Part shown: in pieces, positions 9,057-17,685 of the stretch
Position numbering within the stretch: the stretch's first letter is position 1
How the letters are laid out: every line of letters starts with the position of its first letter
Assembly: GCA_002839505.1 (NCBI GenBank)
Contig: PGYE01000001.1
Span: 833,995-897,994, forward strand
Direction of reading: 5' to 3'
DNA length: 64,000 nt
Origin: Candidatus Peregrinibacteria bacterium HGW-Peregrinibacteria-1
GTDB taxonomy: Bacteria; Patescibacteriota; Gracilibacteria; UBA1369; LOWO2-01-FULL-3
The notes under the pieces: model-generated
The model's input: only the letters and a program-made list of their open reading frames with translations
Told to the model about the DNA's origin: nothing
The model's database searches: none
Position numbers and translations under genes: made by a program

Positions 9057-9998
9057 ATGGCCACAAACCACTCCTCAAATTATCGCCTCACTACCAAAGC
9101 AATCCAGCTTGGATTCAACAACCTATGGCGCAACAAATTTTTATCACTCGCCACCATATTCGTCATCGGAACAATTCTATTTATATTCAACATCATGCTG
9201 AATATAAAGTTTGTCGCCAATGAAAGCCTCACCGAAATCGGACAAAAAGTAGACATCAACATTTACCTCAAAGAAACCGTCGATCCCAGCGACATCAACG
9301 AACTAATTAAAATAATTGGTGCACACCAAGGAGTAGAAAACATCACCTACATCTCAAAAGACGACGCCCTTGAAAAATTGAAACTAACACAGCCCGACCT
9401 CTCCACCGCCTTTGAGAAATACAATCTTGAAAATCCTCTTCCGGCCAGCATCAGCATCCAAGTCAAGAGCCCCACATATTTTGAGGAACTCAACACCTTT
9501 CTCTCACAAGACCGTTTCACCCCATACTTCGCCCTCCTCAACACCTCCGAAAACAACAGTATCATTGACAGCATTTCAACCAATCTCAGCAACATCTCCG
9601 GCTTTGTCACACACCTCATACTATGGCTGGTCATCACCTTGATTATCGGAGGAACACTCATAATCTTCAATGCCATAAAAATCACAATCCATAATCGCAA
9701 ACAAGAAATACAAATCATGAAACTCGTCGGCGCCCCTTACTGGTTCATCAGACTTCCATTTATCATAGAAAGTGTCTTATATGTCCTACTAGCCGTAACC
9801 TTGAGCACCATTCTCTTCCAGCTCCTGATAGACCAGATCAACACCGGCACCACACCGTTCTTCCAACATCTCAACAGATTAAACTTCATCAAAATAACAC
9901 TGATCGAAACTATACTGGTCGTAATAATTGCAATCTTCAGCTCCCAACTCTCCCTCCATCAAACGCTCAAATCTAAGATTTCAGCAACTCACTCATGA
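9057..9998 (+). CDS. ftsX: Cell-division permease-like protein FtsX
   Basis: Membrane partner of the FtsE ATPase, relaying a cytoplasmic signal to activate peptidoglycan hydrolases at division. An N-terminal TM (LATIFVIGTILFIFNIML) is followed by the extracellular domain (VDINIYLKETVDPSDINEL) and three C-terminal TMs of the MacB-like fold, with KQEIQIMKLVGAPYWFIRLP as the conserved cytoplasmic loop. 313 aa. No ftsE is adjacent, so the partner gene is elsewhere. Its TGA stop overlaps the start of recO (ATGA). Likely clients in this window include the M23 peptidase at 38233, though that is inference. Confidence 0.87.
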   Translation: MATNHSSNYRLTTKAIQLGFNNLWRNKFLSLATIFVIGTILFIFNIMLNIKFVANESLTEIGQKVDINIYLKETVDPSDINELIKIIGAHQGVENITYISKDDALEKLKLTQPDLSTAFEKYNLENPLPASISIQVKSPTYFEELNTFLSQDRFTPYFALLNTSENNSIIDSISTNLSNISGFVTHLILWLVITLIIGGTLIIFNAIKITIHNRKQEIQIMKLVGAPYWFIRLPFIIESVLYVLLAVTLSTILFQLLIDQINTGTTPFFQHLNRLNFIKITLIETILVVIIAIFSSQLSLHQTLKSKISATHS

Positions 9999-10597
9999 GA
10001 TCAAGCAACCACAACATAATCATCCTTAGTCATAAAAACATCGGAGAATCGGATCAATTACTCAATATTTACGATTTCCAGTCCGGCAAACAAAAAATAA
10101 TTGCCAAAGGAGCTCGCCGCATAAAAAGTAAATTCACCGGCTACCTCCAAACCCTCAATTTCTGCCGAGCTAACCTCTACCACGGTCCCCACAAAATAAT
10201 TCTCCAAGAAATTGAAATCACCCACAACTATCTCCCCGAAACTAAAGATTTTAAGCTTCTCGATAGCGCACTTCGAATATCTGAAATCACAAACCACGCC
10301 CTTTTTGAAAATCAAATCATTGAAACTCTACCACACCTTATCGCCAGCACCCTCACCACACTGCGATTCTCGACCAAATACAACCTAATTCTGCTGACCT
10401 TCATCATCAAACTTCTAGATCAGACTGGCAACATGCCCGACCTCAGAAACACAAAAATAAACATCCCGACAAAATATCAAAATCTCTTAAACTACATCAA
10501 AGAAAAAGGGTATCAAGAAATAATGTCCGTCAAAATCGAACCAGATGACGAACAATTCCTCGAAAAACTAATCGAAAAGCTGTCACCAAGCTACTAA
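9995..10597 (+). CDS. recO: DNA repair protein RecO
   Basis: RecO loads RecA onto SSB-coated DNA together with RecR. The OB-fold N-terminus is recognisable (ILSHKNIGESDQLLNIYD, then KQKIIAKGARRIKSKFTGYL), followed by the helical part. At 200 aa it is shorter than the usual ~240 and lacks the cysteines of the zinc-binding forms. It overlaps ftsX by 4 nt and converges on relA with a 6-nt gap. Confidence 0.8.
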   Translation: MRSSNHNIIILSHKNIGESDQLLNIYDFQSGKQKIIAKGARRIKSKFTGYLQTLNFCRANLYHGPHKIILQEIEITHNYLPETKDFKLLDSALRISEITNHALFENQIIETLPHLIASTLTTLRFSTKYNLILLTFIIKLLDQTGNMPDLRNTKINIPTKYQNLLNYIKEKGYQEIMSVKIEPDDEQFLEKLIEKLSPSY

Positions 10598-10603
10598 AAT
10601 TAG

Positions 10604-12760
10604 CTATCTTCTAATAACCTTCCTGACCGACAAAACGCCACTTACCGCCTCCAAACGATCAAATAAAGTGTCGATCACATCAACCGCTTCAAATCTCAAA
10701 GAGAAAAACATCTCCGTCAAACCGGACTTCAAAGGAGCCACCCCGACATCTTCGATATGAATCCCCAAATCCGAGATAACCGCCGATACATCGCGCATCA
10801 TCCCCACTCTCGAAGCAACCGTCACCTTAAGCTTCAAAATGTAATAATCCACAACCTTACCGGATTGATCCCTCCATTCTGCCGCAACAATTCTCTCTCC
10901 ATTCAAATTATCCAACAAATTACACGAAAACTTATGGACAGTTATTTTTCCTCCCCGCGTAACATATCCCACAATGCGATCACCTAGATTCGGCTTACAG
11001 CAAGATGCCATTTTGATTGGCAAATCCGACTCCCCGCCAATCAAAACTTTTTTTTCAATACTTTCATCATCAAAAGATTTAGCAATATCCACCGGCTTTT
11101 TGGGCACATCAACCGCTCGATCATATGGAAAGACCTTCTTTATTACCTCATGAGCCAGCTGTGATCCCCTCCCCACCTCCTCAACCAAAGTCTCACGATC
11201 ACCAAAAGAAAGATTCTTCCCTAAATAATCTTTAAATATCGAATAGTTTTGATCCAGCTTTGCTTGCCCCAACCTTTCCAACTGAATATTCAATAGTCTT
11301 CGACCCTCCTTGATATTTTTCTCACGATTAAACGAGGAAAACCATGCCTTAATACGGTTTCTAGCCACGCCGGTTTTTACATATGAAAGCCACTGCAACT
11401 TCGGAGCAGAATTATTTTTCGTGATAATTTCAGCCATCTCACCATTTTTGAGATGATAATTTAGCGGCACCACCCGCCCATCCACCTTGGCCAAAACACA
11501 TCGATTGCCGACATCCGTATGTATGCTATATGCAAAATCAATAGGTGTCGCACCCAGCGGCAAATCTTTTACCTCTCCACCGGGAGTCAAAACAAAAATA
11601 CGATCCTTAAAAAAATTAACCTCCATTTCTTTAAGCCCCTCCTCATCACTCGAAAAATCCGTTCTTATTTTCTCCAACACCTTCACCCACTCCTGCCCAA
11701 TAAACTCCTCCTCCACCGTATTAGACTGTTTATAAAGCCAGTGTGAAGCAATTCCGTATTCAGAATCACGATGCATCTTTTGATCCCTAATCTGGATTTC
11801 CACCGGCTGCTCATGATCCTTCGGAGCAAGTCCCAGAACCACCGTATGCAAACTTCGATATCCATTGGGCTTTGGCACCGCCACATAATCCTTAAACCTC
11901 CTTGAAATTGGCTTCCATTTAGTGTGAATTGCCCCCAACACACTATAAAGACCATCAAAAGATTGATGCCCCTCATTATCAAACTGAATTGGCAAAATAA
12001 CTCTTATTGCAAAGATATCGTATAGATCATTGACCGAATGTAAGCCTTTTCGGGTCAACTTCTTATGAATACTATATAAACTCTTCATTCTTCCCGTCAC
12101 CTCAGCCTCAATTCCCTTCCCTCTAAAAAAATCTTCGAGCTGCCTTTGAATCAATGAGATTGAGACATGACAACTCGCCCTCAAAACTTTCAACTCCTTA
12201 CTCAAACGCTGATAATGAAGAGGACTCGTATATCTAAACGCCAAATCCTGAAGCTCCGTCTTCATTCCATATATACCCAATCTTTCAGCTATCGGAACAT
12301 ACAACTCTAAAGTATCCACAGCAAACTCTCGTCTCATTTCCTTCGGAATCGCATCGATATCATACATATCACAAAGCCTTTCCGCCAAATCAATCACAAT
12401 AACGCGCATATCACTCCCCATAGCCAAAAACATTTTCCGCTTAGTTTCCAGCTGGCTACTGCTTCCCCCCTCAACCTTCTTAACCTCCTCCAAACTCCTC
12501 AATCCCTTAACTAGGTTAAACACATCCTCCCCAAATTCATCAATCAAAGCCTCCTTCGAAATCCCCCCATCAATATAAGCATCCTTTAAAAGCAACGAAA
12601 AAACAGTCTCACTACCGGGAGAAAAGGGCAGCAACAGCTTCAATGTCTCCAAAACACGAGTCTCCTTCGAATCCGCAACATACCCTAAAGCAGACCTCAA
12701 CAAATCCAAGTCAAAATCTTTATCATAACTCCTAATTCTATCAATTATTTTATCTCCCAT
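10604..12760 (-). CDS. relA: RelA/SpoT-family (p)ppGpp synthetase with degenerate hydrolase domain
   Basis: Long RSH protein: HD region (about 20-165), synthetase (about 215-345), TGS (about 385-450), CC/zinc-finger-like region (ASCCKPNLGDRIVGY) and C-terminal ACT domain. The synthetase site looks intact (RFKD at 288-291, then PNGYRSLHT and EIQIRDQKMH). The HD hydrolase motif is lost: LLKDAY stands where LLHDVVEDT is expected near residue 60, and LAERLCDM replaces LADRLHNM. It is therefore probably a synthetase only, although it has the RxKD motif typical of bifunctional enzymes, not the ExDD of classic RelA. 718 aa. Confidence 0.9.
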   Translation of the reverse strand: MGDKIIDRIRSYDKDFDLDLLRSALGYVADSKETRVLETLKLLLPFSPGSETVFSLLLKDAYIDGGISKEALIDEFGEDVFNLVKGLRSLEEVKKVEGGSSSQLETKRKMFLAMGSDMRVIVIDLAERLCDMYDIDAIPKEMRREFAVDTLELYVPIAERLGIYGMKTELQDLAFRYTSPLHYQRLSKELKVLRASCHVSISLIQRQLEDFFRGKGIEAEVTGRMKSLYSIHKKLTRKGLHSVNDLYDIFAIRVILPIQFDNEGHQSFDGLYSVLGAIHTKWKPISRRFKDYVAVPKPNGYRSLHTVVLGLAPKDHEQPVEIQIRDQKMHRDSEYGIASHWLYKQSNTVEEEFIGQEWVKVLEKIRTDFSSDEEGLKEMEVNFFKDRIFVLTPGGEVKDLPLGATPIDFAYSIHTDVGNRCVLAKVDGRVVPLNYHLKNGEMAEIITKNNSAPKLQWLSYVKTGVARNRIKAWFSSFNREKNIKEGRRLLNIQLERLGQAKLDQNYSIFKDYLGKNLSFGDRETLVEEVGRGSQLAHEVIKKVFPYDRAVDVPKKPVDIAKSFDDESIEKKVLIGGESDLPIKMASCCKPNLGDRIVGYVTRGGKITVHKFSCNLLDNLNGERIVAAEWRDQSGKVVDYYILKLKVTVASRVGMMRDVSAVISDLGIHIEDVGVAPLKSGLTEMFFSLRFEAVDVIDTLFDRLEAVSGVLSVRKVIRR

Positions 12761-12816
12761 CTATCTGAAGAATTAATACCTTCAGAATATAGTTTTATTC
12801 GACAAATATCAACCAA

Positions 12817-13797
12817 CTAACGATAAATAATAGTTCCGATATCAGAATTATCAACAGGCACCACCCTGTTACCATCAAGAAGGAGATCTCTATTCAATTC
12901 CACATCTCGCAACCTCGGCTCCATATAAAACAAAACATTATCAAACATCTTCGCCAACTCCTTATAAGCATTATGAACGGCTCTAATTTCCACCACTTCC
13001 TGCCCTAAAGTTATAAATGCACTCAACCTCTCATCCGCCTCAATACCACTAAGACTATCTACGGCCTGAAAGAAAAGACCTTCCTGACGAGATTGCTCCG
13101 CCACCAGATTGCCATATTGACGCTCAATATTGGTTAATATTGCATCAACATCCGCTGCCGCTACCTTAACCTCATCAATTAAAAACTCCATTTCAGCTAC
13201 ATATTTATTCAAAGCCTCAATCCTATCCACCGAACTGTCCAAATAGTCATAGACATCGGTATCATAAACATTCTGCACCAACTCTACCAGCTTCAAATAA
13301 CGAGCATATTGAACCATTCCTTCCATACTAACATTCCGCCCCAACGCAAAAGCCAAATCCACAGCTATCGTACCTCCGCTCACAAAATCCGCAATCGGCA
13401 TTCCAACAATTTCAACACGCCCAGCATTACCGACTATATAGGGCACCTCCAAATAAGGCGCTGAATCATCTCTCTCAGTAATAATAGTGTTATCAACCAC
13501 TCCCTGATCATTCCCCGAATCATCACCCCCCCTAAAAACAAATACAAACAGTAAAAACAATAGCCCACAAACAAATAACACAAACCCTATCAATCTGCCC
13601 TTAGTAATCCCCGCCTGCTCCAACACGCCCCAGACCGTCTCCTTATACTCCTCATCCTCACTAAAATAATCAACATCACTATCTTCTTCAACCTCTACCT
13701 TCGAATTCAAAATTTCTCCCTCCACGGCATCAGCCTTTTCCGGAAGATCATAATTTATCGGCTCAGTAGTAACGACACTCTTCTTTTTATTTGGCAT
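12817..13797 (-). CDS. Membrane-anchored coiled-coil protein, unknown function
   Basis: 326 aa. An acidic cytoplasmic N-terminus of about 65 residues is followed by one TM (GRLIGFVLFVCGLLFLLFVFVF) and a large extracytoplasmic helical region (about 150-300, rich in Glu/Ala/Leu heptads) likely to form coiled coils. No family recognised. It could be a cell-envelope scaffold. Its promoter lies just upstream, divergent from the PfkB-type kinase gene. The 56-nt gap to relA shows no terminator. Confidence 0.65.
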   Translation of the reverse strand: MPNKKKSVVTTEPINYDLPEKADAVEGEILNSKVEVEEDSDVDYFSEDEEYKETVWGVLEQAGITKGRLIGFVLFVCGLLFLLFVFVFRGGDDSGNDQGVVDNTIITERDDSAPYLEVPYIVGNAGRVEIVGMPIADFVSGGTIAVDLAFALGRNVSMEGMVQYARYLKLVELVQNVYDTDVYDYLDSSVDRIEALNKYVAEMEFLIDEVKVAAADVDAILTNIERQYGNLVAEQSRQEGLFFQAVDSLSGIEADERLSAFITLGQEVVEIRAVHNAYKELAKMFDNVLFYMEPRLRDVELNRDLLLDGNRVVPVDNSDIGTIIYR

Positions 13798-13826
13798 AAA
13801 ACAAAATAATATATTTACACATTGAA

Positions 13827-13835
13827 ATTATACCA
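13827..13835 (-). promoter_or_regulatory. Extended -10 promoter for the coiled-coil membrane protein
   Basis: On the minus strand: TGGTATAAT, a perfect -10 with the TGn extension, 29 nt before the start codon. No good -35 is visible. Confidence 0.5.
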
Positions 13836-13845
13836 TAAAAACACC

Positions 13846-13873
13846 TTGTTATCGACCGATATTTTAGTAGAAT
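13846..13873 (+). promoter_or_regulatory. Probable promoter of the PfkB-family kinase gene
   Basis: TTGTTA (13846-13851), 16-nt spacer, TAGAAT (13868-13873), 27 nt before the ATG at 13901. Confidence 0.42.
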
Positions 13874-13900
13874 AACAAACAATAAAACTGCACCAAATCA

Positions 13901-14878
13901 ATGAAACTCACAGGTATTGGCCCGGCCATAATCGATTACCATATTCACACCACCATAAAATCTCTTTATGAGTGCAGTGCTATCCTACAACAAGACATAA
14001 AACTCGGTGGCTGGTACCAAATCTCTACCGCCGAAGACTTCGAACAAATCATTGAACATCTTGCCCCCACCCATAGCTACATAAAAATGGCTGGAGGTTC
14101 ACCCGCAAATGCACTGGTCAGCGCTAGCCAACACGGCGTACTCTCCAACTTCATTACAACAGTAGGACAAACCCAAGATATCGACCAAGATGGCAAAATA
14201 TTCATAAAATCTCTAGAAATACACGACATTGAAGTTCATCCAGTACTCAGTCTGGGCCATACCGCTAAAATTCTATCGGTCACAATCCCTGAAACGCGTG
14301 GAGAAAAAACTATGTTCATCTTTGAAGGAGTAAAAAACGAACTGCACTCCCTACCAATCACACCAGGTCAGTATGTCCTGACAGACTGCTACGAATTCTT
14401 GCACGACCCGATGAAAAGCACGATCGATCGACTAATGGACAGCAAAAAACACATCATCGCCCTCGGTCTTGGTAATTTCACAATAGTTGAAAAACTAAAC
14501 ACCTACCTATTAGAAAAAATCGCCGCATCCAAAATCCATATGCTTTTCGGAAATGAAGATGAATTTCAAAAACTACTAGGCGAAAACCTATCAACCATGG
14601 AAATAATCACTCACCCGCTCCTTGCGAATCTCACCGACATAATTCTCACCCAAGGAAGAAACGGAATTACCGCCAGAAGCAACAATGAAATATGCCACCA
14701 AAAAGCATTTTCCATTTCCAAAGATCTGATTGTCAGCACCATTGGAGCCGGCGATGCCGTAGCCGGAACATACCTAGCCGGAACCATAAAAGATCTCCCC
14801 TTACAACAAAGACTTCGAAACGCCGCTCATCAAGCCGGGAAAATCATCCAAACAGAAGATGCCCGGCTCCCCGCATAA
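13901..14878 (+). CDS. PfkB-family carbohydrate/nucleoside kinase
   Basis: Ribokinase-fold kinase, adenosine-kinase-like in layout: substrate lid region with MAGGSPANALVSASQHG near residue 65, and the C-terminal anion-hole motif STIGAGDAVAGTYLAG with the catalytic Asp in GAGD. The usual Asp two residues before the Gly run (DTTGAGD) is Ser here. 325 aa. The substrate cannot be assigned; sugar kinases, adenosine kinase and fructokinase share these motifs. Monocistronic, with its own promoter and a strong terminator. Confidence 0.83.
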   Translation: MKLTGIGPAIIDYHIHTTIKSLYECSAILQQDIKLGGWYQISTAEDFEQIIEHLAPTHSYIKMAGGSPANALVSASQHGVLSNFITTVGQTQDIDQDGKIFIKSLEIHDIEVHPVLSLGHTAKILSVTIPETRGEKTMFIFEGVKNELHSLPITPGQYVLTDCYEFLHDPMKSTIDRLMDSKKHIIALGLGNFTIVEKLNTYLLEKIAASKIHMLFGNEDEFQKLLGENLSTMEIITHPLLANLTDIILTQGRNGITARSNNEICHQKAFSISKDLIVSTIGAGDAVAGTYLAGTIKDLPLQQRLRNAAHQAGKIIQTEDARLPA

Positions 14879-14913
14879 AGAAAAGCCCTTCAATCAATGA
14901 AGGGCTTTTCTTT
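14877..14913. terminator. Bidirectional terminator between the PfkB-family kinase gene and rplY
   Basis: A 16-bp perfect stem with a 5-nt loop (ATCAA, 14893-14897), T-run on both sides (TTTTCTTTTG on +). It can end both the kinase transcript and the convergent rplY transcript. Confidence 0.88.
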
Positions 14914-14953
14914 TGTTTAACTATTGCCAGAAACTCTGTATCAGGCAACCAAT

Positions 14954-15625
14954 TTACTTTTCATTAGAACCACCATCACCTTCCGCCGCAGCTTCTTCCT
15001 TAGCCTTAGCCGCATCTTCAGCCGTCATGCTAGCATCAACAGCGTCTCCTTCTTCTTCCACCTCTTCTTCTCTTGGTGGCGCACAGTTCATAACAAGTTC
15101 ATCAGCCTCTTGCAACAACTCTATTGTCGAAGGCACAACCAAATCTCCCACCTTAATTACCGAATTGAAATCAACCAAGGAAGAAATATCAACCTCAATT
15201 GAGTGCACCAAATCTTTTGGTAAACATTCAACTTCAACCTCATCCAAATGTGTAGTTAAAATACCACCAAGCTCCTTCACTGCTGGCGCCAGACCTGTGA
15301 ACTCCAACGGAATACTGGTCTTTAGTTTTTGTCCCATCTTCACATTTACCACATCCACATGCACAATCTGATCAGTAACCGGATCATATTTAACCTCATG
15401 AACCAGAACATTCAAGTCCTTGCCACCATCAATTTTCAAAGAAACAACTGTGTTTCCACCTGCCTTTCGATAAACACGACGGAAGGTCTGGTAGTCGACC
15501 TGAAACGATTGATTTTCCACGCCATTTCCGTAATATTCAACGGGAATAAAGTCCGTTTTCAACAAATGTTTAGCCCTAAGGGTTTTATCTCTGGAAGAAA
15601 CGGGAAGTTCTACGACATCCAACAT
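14954..15625 (-). CDS. rplY: 50S ribosomal protein L25/general stress protein Ctc
   Basis: Binds 5S rRNA in the large subunit. Long CTC-type form: N-terminal L25 domain (about 1-90) with KHLLKTDFIPVEYYGNG near its start, then the C-terminal TL5-like beta domain (about 98-190) and an acidic tail rich in Glu/Ala/Asp. 223 aa is normal for CTC proteins. The shared terminator lies just after its stop. Confidence 0.9.
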   Translation of the reverse strand: MLDVVELPVSSRDKTLRAKHLLKTDFIPVEYYGNGVENQSFQVDYQTFRRVYRKAGGNTVVSLKIDGGKDLNVLVHEVKYDPVTDQIVHVDVVNVKMGQKLKTSIPLEFTGLAPAVKELGGILTTHLDEVEVECLPKDLVHSIEVDISSLVDFNSVIKVGDLVVPSTIELLQEADELVMNCAPPREEEVEEEGDAVDASMTAEDAAKAKEEAAAEGDGGSNEK

Positions 15626-15683
15626 ATATATAAGATATTAAAATTTTAAGTTCGGGTGAGATTCTAGCCAAAACCCAATAGCC

Positions 15684-15711
15684 TTGCAATAGTTTTTTAT
15701 CACTATAAAAT
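15684..15711 (+). promoter_or_regulatory. Probable promoter of lemA-htpX
   Basis: TTGCAA (15684-15689), 16-nt spacer, TAAAAT (15706-15711), 27 nt before the lemA ATG. Confidence 0.42.
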
Positions 15712-15737
15712 TAAAAAAAACTTTACCCCAAAAAAAC

Positions 15738-16301
15738 ATGACAGCACTATATATCACACTAGGAATATTTGGCTTTCTAATGGTGTTATTCATCATCATG
15801 TACAATACGCTTGTACGCAAACGCAACAATGTCAACGAGGCTTGGAGCGGCATATCTGTTCAACTCAAACGCCGATATGACCTGATCCCAAATCTTATTG
15901 GGGCAGTAAAAGGATACATGCAACACGAACAACAAGTTTTCGAAAATGTCACCAAAGCAAGAACTGCCGCCATGCAAAGTAACAGCATCCAAGAAAAAGG
16001 CGACACCGAACAAGTCCTTTCCGAAAGCCTAAAATCCCTATTTGCCGTCAGCGAAAACTACCCCGACCTCAAAGCCAACCAAAACTTCTTGAGTCTACAA
16101 GAAGAAATTACCGACACCGAAAACAAGATTCAAGCATCTCGATCATTCTACAATAGCGCTGTGCTCAGCCTAAACACCTCTGTCGAAAGTATCCCTACCA
16201 ACATTGTCGCCTCCATTGCCAAATTCGAAAAACGCGAATACTTCCAGCTCGATGAAAATGAGAAAGCAAAAGCACAAAACCCAACATCAGTTAACTTCTA
16301 A
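15738..16301 (+). CDS. lemA: LemA family membrane protein
   Basis: One N-terminal TM (LYITLGIFGFLMVLFIIMYN) followed by the four-helix LemA domain with the signature NEAWSGISVQLKRRYDLIPN. 187 aa is normal. The biochemical role is not settled. LemA and HtpX genes are adjacent in many bacteria, as here (8-nt gap), suggesting joint action in membrane quality control. Confidence 0.92.
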   Translation: MTALYITLGIFGFLMVLFIIMYNTLVRKRNNVNEAWSGISVQLKRRYDLIPNLIGAVKGYMQHEQQVFENVTKARTAAMQSNSIQEKGDTEQVLSESLKSLFAVSENYPDLKANQNFLSLQEEITDTENKIQASRSFYNSAVLSLNTSVESIPTNIVASIAKFEKREYFQLDENEKAKAQNPTSVNF

Positions 16302-16309
16302 TCACACCC

Positions 16310-17314
16310 ATGACCTCAAATAAATTTGGGATTCCACTAAGGGAACAAATCAGACAAAACCAACTTCGTTCGACCTACCTACTGGCAATCTTTCCGGTAA
16401 TCATATTAATGCTGACCTTCCTGGGCACCTTGCTCGGCTTTGCCTTCTCGGAAAGCAAACAACCCCTGGATGAAACCCTCAGATTCATGACAACCGTCGG
16501 CCCATTCATCATATTAGGAACTATTCTTTGGTCCATCTTCGGATATTACAACGGACACCGCATGATATTAGGATTTAGCGGGGCAAAACCAATCAAAAAA
16601 GCCGACAATCCAGCTCTGTTCCGTGCCGTCGAAAACGCTGCCATAGCCGCAGGACTACCAAAAACACCAGACATCTACATCATCCCCGACAACAGCCTTA
16701 ACGCCTTCGCCACCGGAACTAAACCAGAAAGATCCATGGTAGCGATATCCCAAGGACTCCTCGACCGGCTCGAAAAATCCGAGATGGAAGCCGTCATGGC
16801 ACACGAAGTCGGACACATTCTCAATCGCGACATCAAAGTAATGCTCATATCTGTTGCCATTATCGGTGCGATACAACTCGTTGGTCAGATATTGCTCCGC
16901 AGTGGATACAGCAGCCGCAGCAATTCCAACTCCAAAGGAAACATCTTACCCCTTATTGGCTTTCTCCTATTAACAGTCGGCGTCTTCATCAGCACCCTAA
17001 CAAGATTAGCCATCAGCCGAGAACGAGAATATTTAGCCGATGCCACCAGCGCCAGAATCACTAGCAACCCACGCGCCCTTGCCTCTGCCCTCAGAAAAAT
17101 AGCAGCTGACTCCAGAATAGAAAAACTTGATGGTCAAAGCTCAATCTCCGCACTTTGTATCGCCGACCCATCCGCACAAGGACAAGCAAATAATTTAAAT
17201 AGCATAAAACATCACCTCGACACCGACAAAGAAGCCAAAACAAGCCTACTGTCCCGTTTGCTTGCATCACACCCTCCAATTCACGATCGCATCAAAAAAC
17301 TCGAACGATACTAA
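16310..17314 (+). CDS. htpX: Membrane zinc metalloprotease HtpX
   Basis: M48 protease that degrades misfolded membrane proteins. The zinc site is intact: His165-Glu166 and His169 (MAHEVGHILNRD), with the downstream Glu in SREREYLADA as the third ligand. Two N-terminal TMs (about 22-45 and 62-80) and two TMs after the HExxH helix. 334 aa, slightly longer than E. coli HtpX. Second gene of the lemA-htpX operon. Confidence 0.93.
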   Translation: MTSNKFGIPLREQIRQNQLRSTYLLAIFPVIILMLTFLGTLLGFAFSESKQPLDETLRFMTTVGPFIILGTILWSIFGYYNGHRMILGFSGAKPIKKADNPALFRAVENAAIAAGLPKTPDIYIIPDNSLNAFATGTKPERSMVAISQGLLDRLEKSEMEAVMAHEVGHILNRDIKVMLISVAIIGAIQLVGQILLRSGYSSRSNSNSKGNILPLIGFLLLTVGVFISTLTRLAISREREYLADATSARITSNPRALASALRKIAADSRIEKLDGQSSISALCIADPSAQGQANNLNSIKHHLDTDKEAKTSLLSRLLASHPPIHDRIKKLERY

Positions 17315-17380
17315 CAACACCTTGATTAATTAACGATTAAAAAATATCCTTACACGGAAATAATTATCTAAAAAACCAAT

Positions 17381-17665
17381 ATGTTTGATCAGGCAAAAGA
17401 CCTTCTAAAATTAAGAAAAGAAGCAAAAAAAATCCAAAAAGAACTTGAAAAAACTCACATCGAAGCTGAAATCGACGGAGTCAAAATAATTATCAACGGA
17501 AAACAAGAAGTAATCAGTATCGACATATCCGACGATGCCCTTAGCAACAAGAAAAAGACCGAAGAAAGCCTAGTAAAAGCATTCAACAAAGCCGTTAAAA
17601 AATCGCAAGAGGTCGGAGCGTCACTGATGAAAGATGTCATGGGTGGATTTCCCGGGCTGACCTAA
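17381..17665 (+). CDS. YbaB/EbfC family nucleoid-associated protein
   Basis: Small dimeric DNA-binding protein. The family pattern is visible: Lys-rich N-terminal helix, central beta hairpin (DGVKIIINGKQEVISIDIS), C-terminal helix and the Met/Gly ending MKDVMGGFPGLT. 94 aa. In many bacteria it sits beside recR/dnaX; here it stands between htpX and mltG, 20 nt before mltG. Confidence 0.87.
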   Translation: MFDQAKDLLKLRKEAKKIQKELEKTHIEAEIDGVKIIINGKQEVISIDISDDALSNKKKTEESLVKAFNKAVKKSQEVGASLMKDVMGGFPGLT

Positions 17666-17685
17666 ATAACTAAATTCACACAACA

